A DNA stretch of 37,206 nt, from NCBI RefSeq assembly GCF_007097205.2, contig NZ_VJYK02000014.1, forward strand, positions 1 to 37,206, read 5' to 3'. The notes under the pieces were generated by a model. The model saw nothing but the letters and a program-made list of their open reading frames with translations. It was not told the origin of the DNA and ran no database searches. This document shows, piece by piece, positions 25,855 through 33,682 of this stretch. Every line of letters starts with the position of its first letter. The stretch's first letter is position 1. The stretch comes from Streptomyces alkaliterrae (GTDB lineage Bacteria > Actinomycetota > Actinomycetes > Streptomycetales > Streptomycetaceae). The translations under genes and the position numbers were made by a program.

Positions 25855-25994
25855 TGCGCAATCGCCGAGTCCCCGCGTTGGGGGAGCCGGGGACCCACAT
25901 GAAGTCCTTGGGGTGAATCGGGCCTGCCCAGGCGTGCCCGTAGGAGACCTTCCTGCTCCGAACCCGTCAGCTAACCCGGTAGGCGAGAAGGAAG
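25855..25994 (+). ncRNA. c-di-AMP (ydaO/yuaA) riboswitch
   Basis: Conserved blocks of the ydaO aptamer appear in order: GCAATCGCCGAGTCC (25858-25872), GGGGGAGCCGGGGACCCA (25880-25897), CTTGGGGTGAATCG (25907-25920), and the hallmark 3' block GAACCCGTCAGCTAACCCGG (25960-25979), followed by TAGGCGA. The aptamer ends about 10 bases before the ribosome site of the M23 hydrolase. In Streptomyces this class controls cell-wall hydrolases, with c-di-AMP turning expression off. TGCTCC (25954-25959) inside the aptamer complements GGAGCA (25999-26004), which contains the ribosome site, so control could be translational. The exact 5' end is approximate. Confidence 0.93.
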
Positions 25995-26011
25995 GAAAGG
26001 AGCACGCCTGC

Positions 26012-26875
26012 ATGGCGTTCACCCGTGCCCTCGCCAAGTACCGTCCCACCCGCCGTACCGCTCGTGGAGCCGGCGCCGCCGGCGCCGCACTCCTGGCGGC
26101 CGCCCTCGTGGGACCGCTGGCCAGCCCCGCGGCCGCCGTCGTCGCCGCCGCGGCCGGACACGAGACCGGACTGACCCAGGCGATGGCGGTCAGCGGACCG
26201 CTCGCCGAGCGCATAGGCCACCAGGCCGACAACCAGCAGCAGGCCGCCGACGCCAAGAAGGCCGCGGCCGCGAAGGCCGCCGCCGAGGCGAAGAAGGCGG
26301 CCCAGGCCAAGGCCGCGGCCGAGGCGAAGAAGGCCGCGGAGGCCAAGAAGGCCGCCGAGGCCCGCAAGGCGGAGGCCAAGCGCAAGGCGGAGGCCAAGCG
26401 CAAGGCGGACGACGAGCGTGCCGCCGCCAAGAAGCGCGCGGCCCGTAGCGCGCCGCGTGTCAGCCCCAACGCCTTCGTGAACCCGATCGCCGGCGGCAAG
26501 GTGACCACGCAGTACCGTTCCGGCGGCGCCATGTGGTCCTCCGGCAAGCACAGCGGCATCGACTTCGCCGCGCCCGCCGGCACGCCGGTCAAGTCCGTCG
26601 GCTCGGGCACCGTCGTCACCGCCGGCTGGGGCGGCGCCTACGGCAACAACGTGGTCATCCGGCACTCCGACGGCCGGTACACCCAGTACGGCCACCTGCT
26701 GTCGATGAGCGTGTCGGTCGGCCAGAAGGTCGGCTCCGGTCAGCAGATCGGCCGGGTCGGCTCCACCGGCAACTCCACCGGTCCGCACCTGCACTTCGAG
26801 GCCCGGACCGCCCCCGGCTACGGCGCCGACATCAACCCGCTTGCCTACCTGCGCGGCAAGGGCGTCGGCCTGTGA
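26012..26875 (+). CDS. M23 (LytM) peptidoglycan hydrolase with coiled-coil region
   Basis: 287 residues from ATG 26012, with AAAGGAG 9 bases upstream. An upstream in-frame extension is riboswitch, not protein. A basic N-terminus and hydrophobic stretch (~18-48, ending SPAAA) form an export signal. Residues ~75-145 are a Lys/Ala/Glu coiled coil (AAEAKKAAEAKK-type repeats). The M23 endopeptidase domain is intact: HSGIDF (His180, Asp184), His228 in YGHLL, and HLHFE (259-263) for the zinc and catalytic ligands. Such enzymes cut peptidoglycan cross-links during growth and spore resuscitation. It is monocistronic, with a terminator 32 bases after the stop, and controlled by the c-di-AMP riboswitch. 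Confidence 0.95.
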   Translation: MAFTRALAKYRPTRRTARGAGAAGAALLAAALVGPLASPAAAVVAAAAGHETGLTQAMAVSGPLAERIGHQADNQQQAADAKKAAAAKAAAEAKKAAQAKAAAEAKKAAEAKKAAEARKAEAKRKAEAKRKADDERAAAKKRAARSAPRVSPNAFVNPIAGGKVTTQYRSGGAMWSSGKHSGIDFAAPAGTPVKSVGSGTVVTAGWGGAYGNNVVIRHSDGRYTQYGHLLSMSVSVGQKVGSGQQIGRVGSTGNSTGPHLHFEARTAPGYGADINPLAYLRGKGVGL

Positions 26876-26906
26876 CCCGCTGACCACCAGCACCACCCCC
26901 CACACA

Positions 26907-26937
26907 GAGGACCCCGGCGCTCCGCGCCGGGGTCCTC
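26907..26937 (+). terminator. terminator of the M23 hydrolase gene
   Basis: GAGGACCCCGGCGC (26907-26920) and GCGCCGGGGTCCTC (26924-26937) form a perfect 14-bp stem with a 3-base loop. Confidence 0.93.
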
Positions 26938-27119
26938 GGCTGTTTCGCCGTGCCCGCTCCGGCCGGCTCTCGCCGGACGGTTCTCGTCAAACACGCGGCG
27001 GCCGGTTTGTCGACGGTTTTCCGCCTGCTTTCCACGCGCCATCGGAAATCCGCCGCCGGTGGCATACAGTTCCTCTCAGCGAGCTTCCAGAACACGGGGG
27101 AAAGGCCGGAGGATCGAGT

Positions 27120-27803
27120 ATGCGAATTTCCGCGCACACGGTGTGCACAGCGGTACGGGACGACATCGTCTCCGGTGTGTTCCCGCCGGGCGCGCGGCTG
27201 GCCGAGGAGCAGCTCGCCCGCCGGTACGGCGTTTCCCGGGTGCCGGTGCGGGAGGCGCTGCGCACGTTGGAGTCGGAGGGTTTTGTCACCACCCGGCGGC
27301 ACGCCGGGGCGTGTGTGGCCGAGCCCACCGAGCAGGAGGTCGCCGACCTGCTCGAGATCCGCGCCCTGCTGGAGCCGCTGGGTGCCGCGCGGGCGGCGCA
27401 GCGCCGCACCGACGCGCATCTGAAGGTGCTGCGCGGACTGGTGCGGCTGGGGCGGCAGCGCGCGGTCGGCGGCCAGGTCTCCGACCTGCGTGCGCTGGGG
27501 GACTGGTTCCACGAGACGTTGGCGCAGGCCAGTGGCAGCAGCAGCCTGGCCACGCTGCTCGTCCAGCTGCGCCGCAAGGTGGTGTGGATGTACGCCGTGG
27601 ACGACGTCCTGCCGTCGCAGGCGCAGGCCGTCTGGCAGGAGCACGGGGCGATCGTCGACGCCGTGGCGCGGCGCGACGCGGAGCGGGCCAGGGCCCTGGT
27701 GGTCGACCATCTGGAGCGCATGGCGCCCGCCCGTCGCCGACCGCGGCCGACGCTCGTGAGGAATCCGAAACGTGCTGTAAACACGTCGCGCGCCCGCGGT
27801 TAA
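27120..27803 (+). CDS. GntR/FadR-family transcriptional regulator
   Basis: 227 residues from ATG 27120, with GGAGGA six bases upstream. The winged helix is at ~5-70: AVRDDIVSGVFPPGARLAEEQLARRYGVSRVPVREALRTLESEGFV. The all-helical FCD domain (~80-205) includes LLEIRALLEPLGAARAAQ, FHETLAQASGSSSLATLL, and HGAIVDAVARRDAERARALVVDHL. FCD regulators usually respond to small carboxylic acids. The effector cannot be read from the sequence. It sits directly upstream of the ptsH remnant, which is convergent. The C-terminus is basic (RRRPRPTLVRNPKR). TACAGT at 27065-27070 could be a -10, giving a leader of about 45 bases. Confidence 0.92.
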   Translation: MRISAHTVCTAVRDDIVSGVFPPGARLAEEQLARRYGVSRVPVREALRTLESEGFVTTRRHAGACVAEPTEQEVADLLEIRALLEPLGAARAAQRRTDAHLKVLRGLVRLGRQRAVGGQVSDLRALGDWFHETLAQASGSSSLATLLVQLRRKVVWMYAVDDVLPSQAQAVWQEHGAIVDAVARRDAERARALVVDHLERMAPARRRPRPTLVRNPKRAVNTSRARG

Positions 27804-27958
27804 CACGGGCCGTATACAAAGGTTGTGGGCATTCGGGGGAGTGCGGCGAGGGGGAGACTTCTTGAATTGCCACGGGAAATAATTCTCCCGGGTCCGGCCA
27901 CGGCTGCGTGAATACTGATTCGGGAATCCCGCTGCCGTGCTTCTCGGGGGAACGGAAA

Positions 27959-27990
27959 GAGGCGGCGGAGTGTCACCACTCCACCGCCTC
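27959..27990. terminator. hairpin between the GntR gene and the ptsH remnant
   Basis: GAGGCGGCGGAGTG (27959-27972) pairs with CACTCCACCGCCTC (27977-27990), 13 of 14 pairs with a 4-base loop. An alternative stem uses CTCCGCCGCC at 27988-27997. It can serve both strands. Confidence 0.75.
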
Positions 27991-28017
27991 CGCCGCCTCG
28001 GCGTGGCCGCCGTCGAC

Positions 28018-28224
28018 TCAGACCGTCTCCGGCAGCTCCTCCAGGCCCTCCTCGACCAGCTTGGCCAGCCGGTCGAGCGCCGCGTCCGCGTTCTCGGCCT
28101 CCGACGCCAGGACGATCTCCTCGCCGCCCTCGGCGCCCAGGCCGAGCACGGCCAGCATGGACGCGGCGTTGACCGGGTTGCCGCCGCTCTTGGCGATGGT
28201 GACCGGAACCCCGGCGGCGGTGCG
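28018..28224 (-). pseudogene. ptsH: 5'-deleted ptsH: HPr lacking its start and active-site histidine
   Basis: The frame encodes about 68 residues matching the end of Streptomyces HPr: RTAAGVPVTIAKSGG, NPVNAASMLAVLGLGAEGG, and LAKLVEEGLEELPETV to the stop. HPr is normally ~93 residues, beginning with a segment containing GLHARPA, where His15 carries the phosphate in the PEP:sugar phosphotransferase system. Here that segment (~25 residues) and any start codon are absent. Immediately upstream on this strand is sequence that becomes the antisense of the next gene's start. The Ser46-region (AASML) is present. A GTG at 28260 would give an 80-residue product with an unrelated KRKAFRL start and no ribosome site. 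Either a genomic deletion or an assembly error explains this. Confidence 0.82.
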
Positions 28225-28241
28225 GATCAGTCGGAACGCCT

Positions 28242-28254
28242 TACGCTTGGGCCC
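28242..28254 (+). promoter_or_regulatory. -10 box of the GNAT/CoA-synthetase gene, leaderless
   Basis: TACGCT (28242-28247) lies seven bases before the ATG at 28255, so transcription would begin at the start codon; no ribosome site is present. The matching -35 position (about 28218-28224) falls at the deletion junction in ptsH. Confidence 0.4.
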
Positions 28255-30978
28255 ATGCACCGGCCCACCGAGCGCGCCTACCCCACCCACTGGGAAGCAG
28301 ACGTCGTGCTGCGGGACGGCGGCACCGCCCTGATCAGGCCCATCACGCCCGACGACGCGGGACGCCTGGTCAGCTTCTACGAGCAGGTGTCGGACCAGTC
28401 GAAGTACTACCGCTTCTTCGCCCCCTACCCGCGGCTGTCCGACCGCGACGTACGCCGCTTCACCCACCACGACTACGTGGACCGGGTCGGCCTCGCCATG
28501 TTCGTGGGCGGCGAGATGATCGGCACCGTGCGCTACGACCGCATCGACTCCACCGGTCGACCGGCCTCGGCGCCTGCCGACAACGCCGAGGTCGCCTTCC
28601 TCGTCCAGGACGCCCACCAGGGCCGGGGCGTGGCGTCCAACCTGCTCGAGCACGTCGCCGCCTGCGCCAGGGAACGCGGCATCCGCCGCTTCACCGCCGA
28701 AGTGCTGCCCGCCAACACCAAGATGATCAAGGTGTTCACCGACTTCGGCTACTCCCAGAAGCGCAGCTTCGAGGACGGCTCGGTCCATCTGACGCTTGAT
28801 CTGGAACCCACCGCCAAGTCGCTCGCCGTGATGCGGGCCCGTGAGCAGCGCGCCGAAGCCCGTTCGGTGCAACGGCTGCTGGCACCCGGGTCGGTGGTCG
28901 TCGTGGGGGCCGGCCGGCAGCCCGGCGGCGCCGGTCGTACGGTGCTGGACTCACTGCGTGCCCTCGACTTCCCCGGGGAGGTCTACGCGGTCAACAACCG
29001 GCTGCCGGAGGGCCGCCAGGAGATCGACGGAGTCCCCGCCTACCGCTCGGTCCTCGACATCCCCGGCGAGGTGGACCTGGTCGTCCTGGCCGTACCCGCC
29101 GCCGCGGTCGACCGGGTGGTCACCGAGTGCGGTGAACGGGCCGCCCAGGGGCTGGTCGTGCTGGCCGCCGACTTCGACAGGGAGCAGCAGCGCGAACTGG
29201 TCCGCAAGGCCCGTTCCTACGGGATGCGCGTCATCGGCCCGAACGCCTTCGGAGTCATCAACACCGCCCCCGCCGTCCGGCTCAACGCCACGCTCGCCGC
29301 CGAACGCCCCCGGCACGGCCGCGTCGGACTGTTCACCCAGTCCGGCGCGATCGGCGTGGCGCTGCTGGCCGGACTGCACCGGCAGGGCGGCGGCCTGTCC
29401 TCTTTCGTCTCCGCCGGCAACCGCGCCGACGTGTCCGGCAACGACGTCCTCCAGTACTGGGACGACGACCCCGACACCGACGTCGTCCTGATGTACCTGG
29501 AGTCCTTCGGCAACCCGCGCAAGTTCACCCGCCTCGCGCGGCGCACCGCCGAACGCAAGCCCGTCGTCGTGGTGCGCGGTGCCCGGCACAGCGGCAGCGC
29601 CCCGCCGCCCGGACACGCGGTACCGGTCAGCCGCACCCCCGACGCCACGGTCTCCGCACTGCTCCGTCAGGCCGGTGTGCTGCTCGTGGACACCGTCACC
29701 GAGCTCATCGACACCGGCATCCAACTCGCCTTCCAACCGCTGCCGTCCGGCCCGCGCATCGCCGTCCTCGGCAACGCGGAGTCGCTGGGACTGCTCACCT
29801 ACGACGCCTGCCTGGCCCAGGGCCTGCGGCCGAGCCCCCCGGTGGACCTCACCACCGCGGCCACCCCGGAGGACTTCCGCGCCGCGCTCGCCGCCGCGCT
29901 GGCCGCCCCCGACACCGACGCCGTGGTGGTCACCGCCATCCCCTGGGTCGACGACCGGGCACCCGCCGAACTCGCCGACGCGCTCGCCGCCGCCTCGGCG
30001 GACGCCGCCAAGCCGGTCGCCGTCGCCCAGCTCGCCATCGAGGGCCTGGACGCCGCGCTCGGCGAACGGCGCATCCCCTCCTTCCCCGCGCCCGAACGCG
30101 CGGTCAAGGCACTCGCCGAGGCCGTGCGCTACGCCCAGTGGCGCCGGGACGCCGCCGACCCCGGCCGGGTGCCCGACTACGACGTCGACCGCTCGGCCGC
30201 CGCGACCCTGATCGACCGTGCCGTGGCAGATCGGCCGACCGGCGCCGCCACCACGTCCGGCGGTGAGCCGGACGGCACGGACCGCCCGCGCAGCCTGCCG
30301 CTGGACCCGGCCGCCACCGCCGAACTGCTCGGCCACTACGGCGTCGCCGTCCAACCGATGGCCGCCGCGCCCGACGCCGACAGCGCCGTCACCGCGGCCG
30401 CCCAGCTCGGCTATCCGGTCGCGCTGAAGACCACCGCACCCCACCTTCGCCATCGTGGCGACCTGGGCGGCGTACGGCTGGACCTCAACAGCGAGGCCGA
30501 GCTCCGCCGCGCCTACGCGGAACTCACCGAAACCCTCGGCGGCCCCGCGGAGCTGCGACCGGTCGTGCAGGCCATGGCGCCGCGCGGGGTGGACACCGTC
30601 GTGCGCGCCAGCTTCGACCCCGGAATCGGCACCGTCCTGTCCTTCGGCCTCGCCGGCACCCCGTCCGAACTGCTCGGCGACCTCTCCTACCGGCTGGTAC
30701 CCGTCACCGACCGGGAGGCGGCCCGGCTCGTACGCGATCTGCGCACCGCGCCGATGCTCTTCGGGTGGCGCGGCTCGCAGCCCGTGGACAGCGCGGCCTT
30801 GGAGGAACTGCTGCTGCGGGTGTCGCTGCTCCTCGACGACCACCCGGAGATCGTCGCGCTGGAGCTGGAGCCGGTGGTCGTCGCCGCACACGGGCTGACC
30901 GTGCTCGACGCCGCCGTCCGACTGGCCCCGCCCCCGGTCACCACCGACCTCGGCCCGCGCCGGCTGTCCACCTACTGA
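28255..30978 (+). CDS. GNAT acetyltransferase fused to acyl-CoA-synthetase-like (NDP-forming) domains, Pat-type
   Basis: 907 residues from ATG 28255 (MHRPTERAYPTHWEADVVLRDGG). Pat-type proteins acetylate lysines of metabolic enzymes such as acetyl-CoA synthetase. In this fusion the GNAT domain is N-terminal (~15-190), with the acetyl-CoA loop in VQDAHQGRGVASNLLEH (~120-136). Next is a CoA-binding Rossmann domain (~205-330: PGSVVVVGAGRQPGGAGRTVL) and succinyl-CoA-synthetase-like domains (GRVGLFTQSGAIGVALL, ISAGNRADVSGNDVLQYW-type segment). The last ~230 residues are an ATP-grasp half (AAQLGYPVALKTTAPHLRHRGDLGGVRLDL). No frameshift is seen. In Streptomyces the gene is divergent from ptsH; here the two are fused back-to-back by loss of the spacer. 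Confidence 0.93.
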   Translation: MHRPTERAYPTHWEADVVLRDGGTALIRPITPDDAGRLVSFYEQVSDQSKYYRFFAPYPRLSDRDVRRFTHHDYVDRVGLAMFVGGEMIGTVRYDRIDSTGRPASAPADNAEVAFLVQDAHQGRGVASNLLEHVAACARERGIRRFTAEVLPANTKMIKVFTDFGYSQKRSFEDGSVHLTLDLEPTAKSLAVMRAREQRAEARSVQRLLAPGSVVVVGAGRQPGGAGRTVLDSLRALDFPGEVYAVNNRLPEGRQEIDGVPAYRSVLDIPGEVDLVVLAVPAAAVDRVVTECGERAAQGLVVLAADFDREQQRELVRKARSYGMRVIGPNAFGVINTAPAVRLNATLAAERPRHGRVGLFTQSGAIGVALLAGLHRQGGGLSSFVSAGNRADVSGNDVLQYWDDDPDTDVVLMYLESFGNPRKFTRLARRTAERKPVVVVRGARHSGSAPPPGHAVPVSRTPDATVSALLRQAGVLLVDTVTELIDTGIQLAFQPLPSGPRIAVLGNAESLGLLTYDACLAQGLRPSPPVDLTTAATPEDFRAALAAALAAPDTDAVVVTAIPWVDDRAPAELADALAAASADAAKPVAVAQLAIEGLDAALGERRIPSFPAPERAVKALAEAVRYAQWRRDAADPGRVPDYDVDRSAAATLIDRAVADRPTGAATTSGGEPDGTDRPRSLPLDPAATAELLGHYGVAVQPMAAAPDADSAVTAAAQLGYPVALKTTAPHLRHRGDLGGVRLDLNSEAELRRAYAELTETLGGPAELRPVVQAMAPRGVDTVVRASFDPGIGTVLSFGLAGTPSELLGDLSYRLVPVTDREAARLVRDLRTAPMLFGWRGSQPVDSAALEELLLRVSLLLDDHPEIVALELEPVVVAAHGLTVLDAAVRLAPPPVTTDLGPRRLSTY

Positions 30979-31027
30979 GGCCCGCCACCCGGGAAACGGC
31001 GGCTGAGGGCGGCCGCCGCACCGGGCC
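30979..31027 (+). terminator. nested inverted repeat after the GNAT/CoA-synthetase gene
   Basis: Outer GGCCCG (30979-30984)/CGGGCC (31022-31027) and inner GGCGGC (30998-31003)/GCCGCC (31012-31017) could form a stem with an internal loop just after the stop. Confidence 0.35.
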
Positions 31028-31068
31028 CCACCCCCTTCCGGCCGTCCGTGCCGCGGCCTGCGGGGCCT

Positions 31069-31080
31069 TAGGATGGCCGC
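31069..31080 (+). promoter_or_regulatory. -10 box of the DUF5998 gene, leaderless
   Basis: TAGGAT (31069-31074), a typical Streptomyces -10, lies six bases before the ATG at 31081. No convincing -35 is seen. Confidence 0.45.
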
Positions 31081-31689
31081 ATGGCGAAGACCGGAACGAC
31101 GACGCAGGGGCTGCGGGCGGCGATCGAGCGCAGCGGCTACTACCCGGCCCTGGTGGCCGAGGCGGTGGAGGCCGCGGTGGGCGGCGAGGCGGTCGTTTCG
31201 TACCTGGTGCACCAGGAGACGACCTTCGACGCCAACGAGGTCCGCCGACACGTCACCGTGCTCGCCCTCACCCCGACCCGCTTTGTCGTGAGCCACACCG
31301 ACGAGCAGGCCGCCGACGGCACGTCCCCGGTCCCGTACGCCACCACGTCGACCGAGTCGGTGAAGATCTCCCGGATCTCCTCCGTGGTGCTCAGCCGTGT
31401 GGTGGCCAACCCCGAGTCCTACACCCCGGGCACGCTGCCCAGGGAGGTCGTGCTCACCATCGGTTGGGGCGCGGTGAGCCGCCTCGACCTCGAACCGGCC
31501 AACTGCGGCGACCCGAACTGCGACGCCGACCACGGCTACACCGGCTCCAGCACCGCCGACGACCTCTCGCTGCGGGTCAGCGAGGCCGGTGACGGCCCGG
31601 ACACGGTCCGGCAGGCGCTCGCTTTCGCCAAGGCGCTCTCGGAGTCCACCATCGCCGCCGATCCGGCCACCCCGGCACCTCGCCGATGA
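31081..31689 (+). CDS. DUF5998 family protein
   Basis: 202 residues from ATG 31081. The protein starts MAKTGTTTQGLRAAIERSGYYPALVAEAVEAAVGGEAVVSYLVHQETTFDANEVRRH, the conserved opening of actinobacterial DUF5998 proteins. A Cys pair in PANCGDPNCDADHGYTG (~140-156) could bind a metal. There is no signal peptide or membrane span. DUF5998 has no assigned function. It is the first gene of a coupled pair: its TGA overlaps the ATG of the phosphatase-like gene (31686-31689). A possible leaderless promoter precedes it. Confidence 0.9.
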   Translation: MAKTGTTTQGLRAAIERSGYYPALVAEAVEAAVGGEAVVSYLVHQETTFDANEVRRHVTVLALTPTRFVVSHTDEQAADGTSPVPYATTSTESVKISRISSVVLSRVVANPESYTPGTLPREVVLTIGWGAVSRLDLEPANCGDPNCDADHGYTGSSTADDLSLRVSEAGDGPDTVRQALAFAKALSESTIAADPATPAPRR

Positions 31690-32888
31690 CCCGGCCCGCC
31701 ACCGTCGAAGAGGCGCTGCCCGAACCGCTCGACCCCCGTACCGCGCCCGTGCCGCGCTACGGCCAGGCGTCGCTCGCCGACCTGCTCCCGGCCGTCCTCG
31801 CCGGCCAGGGCGTGCACGACGACCAACCCACGCGGCTGACCCTGGAGCCGGCCGACCGGGTCTGCGTCTTCCTCGTCGACGGCATGGGCTGGCAGGCGCT
31901 GCGCGACCATCCCGCCGAGGCGCCGTTCCTCACCTCGCTGCTGTCCGGCTCGGCCGGCGGCACCGGCGAGCCGATCACCGCGGGCTTCCCCTCCACCACG
32001 GCCACCTCGCTCGCCTCTGTCGGCACCGGCCTGGTTCCCGGCAAACACGGCCTGGCCGGCTACACCGTGCTCGACCCGGACGCCGGGCAGCTGATGAACC
32101 AGCTGCGCTGGCAGCCGTGGACCGATCCCTACCGCTGGCAGCCCTTCCCGACCGTCTTCCAGCGGGCCCAGAACGCCGGCATCGAGACCAGCCAGGTCTC
32201 CGCGCCGCACTTCCAGCACACCCCGCTCACCAAGATCGCGCTGTCCGGCGGCACCTTCCTCGGCCGGCTCTCCGGCGAGGAGCGCATGGACCTGGCCGCC
32301 GCCCGGCTGGCCGCCAGCGACCGGGCGCTCGTCTACACGTACTACGCCGACCTGGACGGCAACGGCCACCGCTACGGCGTGGACTCCGCCCACTGGCGGC
32401 AGCAGCTGCGCTACGTCGACGGTCTCGCCCGGCGTCTCGCCGAGCAGCTGCCGCCGCGTTCCGCGCTGTACGTGACCGCCGACCACGGCATGGTCGACGT
32501 GCCCGAAGGACCCGAGTCCCGGCTGGACTTCGACGAGGACTGGGAGCTGGGCGCGGGCGTCGCCCGGCTCGGCGGCGAGGGTCGCGCCCGGCACGTGTAC
32601 GCGGTACCGGGGGCGACGGCCGACGTGTACGCCGTCTGGCGGGAGGTACTGGCCGACCAGGCGTGGGTGGCCACCAGGGACGAGGCGATCGAACTCGGCT
32701 GGTTCGGTCCGGCCGACGCGGTGGCCGACCGGGTCCGACCGCGTCTCGGCGACGTGGTCGTCGCCATGACCGGGAACGCCGCCATCATCGCCAGCCGCAA
32801 CGAGCCGAACGAGTCCGCGCTGGTGGGCATGCACGGCTCGATGACACCGGCCGAACAGCTCGTGCCGCTGCTCCAGGTGCGTACCTGA
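31686..32888 (+). CDS. alkaline-phosphatase-superfamily phosphodiesterase/nucleotide pyrophosphatase-like protein
   Basis: 400 residues from ATG 31686, overlapping the previous stop by four bases (ATGA). Metal and nucleophile motifs of the superfamily are complete: CVFLVDGMGW (Asp65), FPSTTATSLAS with the nucleophile Thr (~104-105), YYADLDGNGHRYG (Asp/His), VTADHGMVD (Asp-His), and VGMHGS (His) near the end. There is no signal peptide, so a cytoplasmic phosphodiesterase or nucleotide pyrophosphatase is likely; the substrate is unknown. It is followed 86 bases later by tdk and likely co-transcribed with it. Confidence 0.92.
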   Translation: MTRPATVEEALPEPLDPRTAPVPRYGQASLADLLPAVLAGQGVHDDQPTRLTLEPADRVCVFLVDGMGWQALRDHPAEAPFLTSLLSGSAGGTGEPITAGFPSTTATSLASVGTGLVPGKHGLAGYTVLDPDAGQLMNQLRWQPWTDPYRWQPFPTVFQRAQNAGIETSQVSAPHFQHTPLTKIALSGGTFLGRLSGEERMDLAAARLAASDRALVYTYYADLDGNGHRYGVDSAHWRQQLRYVDGLARRLAEQLPPRSALYVTADHGMVDVPEGPESRLDFDEDWELGAGVARLGGEGRARHVYAVPGATADVYAVWREVLADQAWVATRDEAIELGWFGPADAVADRVRPRLGDVVVAMTGNAAIIASRNEPNESALVGMHGSMTPAEQLVPLLQVRT

Positions 32889-32974
32889 GCAACCGCCCAC
32901 CGCCACCGCCCACCGCGCCCACCGGCGACGTTCCGTCCAGAGCACACCGAGCACACAAAGGGGCCTACGCACGC

Positions 32975-33652
32975 ATGCCAGAGCTGGCGTTCTTCAGCGG
33001 AACGATGGACTGCGGCAAGAGCACTCTCGCGTTGCAGATCCAGCACAACCGGTCGGCGCGCGGCCTCCAGGGGATGATCTTCACCCGCGACGACCGGGCC
33101 GGCGAGGGGAAACTCTCCTCCCGGCTGGGTCTGGTCACCGAGGCGGTCGAGACGGACGACCACTTCGACTTCCACGGGCACCTCGTACGCCACCTGACCG
33201 CCGGCGGGCGCACGGACTACGTCATCGCCGACGAGGCCCAGTTCCTCACGCCCGAGCAGGTCGACCAACTCGCCCGCGTGGTGGACGACCTGGGCATCGA
33301 CGTGTTCGCCTTCGGCATCACCACCGACTTCCGCACCCGGCTGTTCCCCGGTTCGCAGCGGCTCATCGAGCTGGCCGACCGGGTGGAGGTCCTCCAGGTC
33401 GAGGCGCTGTGCTGGTGCGGGGCGCGGGCCACGCACAACGCGCGTACCGTCGGCGGGCAGATGGTCGTCGAGGGGGCGCAGGTGGTCGTCGGCGACGTAC
33501 GGCGCCCGGCCGACGAGGTCGGCTACGAGGTGCTGTGCCGGCGGCACCATCGGCGGCGGCTGACGGCCGCCGCGGCCAGGGCGGGGGCGCTGTCCCCGGA
33601 GACGCTGCCGGTCGACCCGGCGCAGCAGCCCGTACCGGCCCCCCGCGGCTGA
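32975..33652 (+). CDS. tdk: thymidine kinase (TK1-type)
   Basis: 225 residues from ATG 32975; AAAGGGG lies 11-12 bases upstream. It phosphorylates thymidine to dTMP in salvage. The P-loop is GTMDCGKST (9-17), the catalytic Glu is in DEAQF (86-90), and FGITTDFRTRLFPGS (~113-127) is the lasso-adjacent segment. Zinc ligands are Cys146 and Cys148 (CWC), then Cys188 and His191 (CRRH). The order and length match bacterial TK1-like enzymes, with an extra Ala/Pro tail of ~30 residues. It converges on the VOC gene. Confidence 0.95.
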   Translation: MPELAFFSGTMDCGKSTLALQIQHNRSARGLQGMIFTRDDRAGEGKLSSRLGLVTEAVETDDHFDFHGHLVRHLTAGGRTDYVIADEAQFLTPEQVDQLARVVDDLGIDVFAFGITTDFRTRLFPGSQRLIELADRVEVLQVEALCWCGARATHNARTVGGQMVVEGAQVVVGDVRRPADEVGYEVLCRRHHRRRLTAAAARAGALSPETLPVDPAQQPVPAPRG

Positions 33653-33670
33653 CACCCGAGGGGCCGCGGG
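33642..33670. terminator. hairpin between tdk and the VOC gene
   Basis: CCCGCGGC (33642-33649) and GCCGCGGG (33663-33670) form an 8-bp stem whose loop contains the tdk stop. Confidence 0.45.
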
Positions 33671-33682
33671 CGCGGGCCCGGG

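Noticed and set aside
25913..26011. N-terminal extension of the M23 hydrolase
   Set aside because: These bases are the 3' half of the ydaO riboswitch and the ribosome site; the export signal begins after ATG 26012.
28951..31533. 860-codon open frame on the minus strand
   Set aside because: It is antisense to the well-supported GNAT/CoA-synthetase gene and is open only because of GC-rich third positions; the protein is Gly/Arg/Val-rich without motifs.
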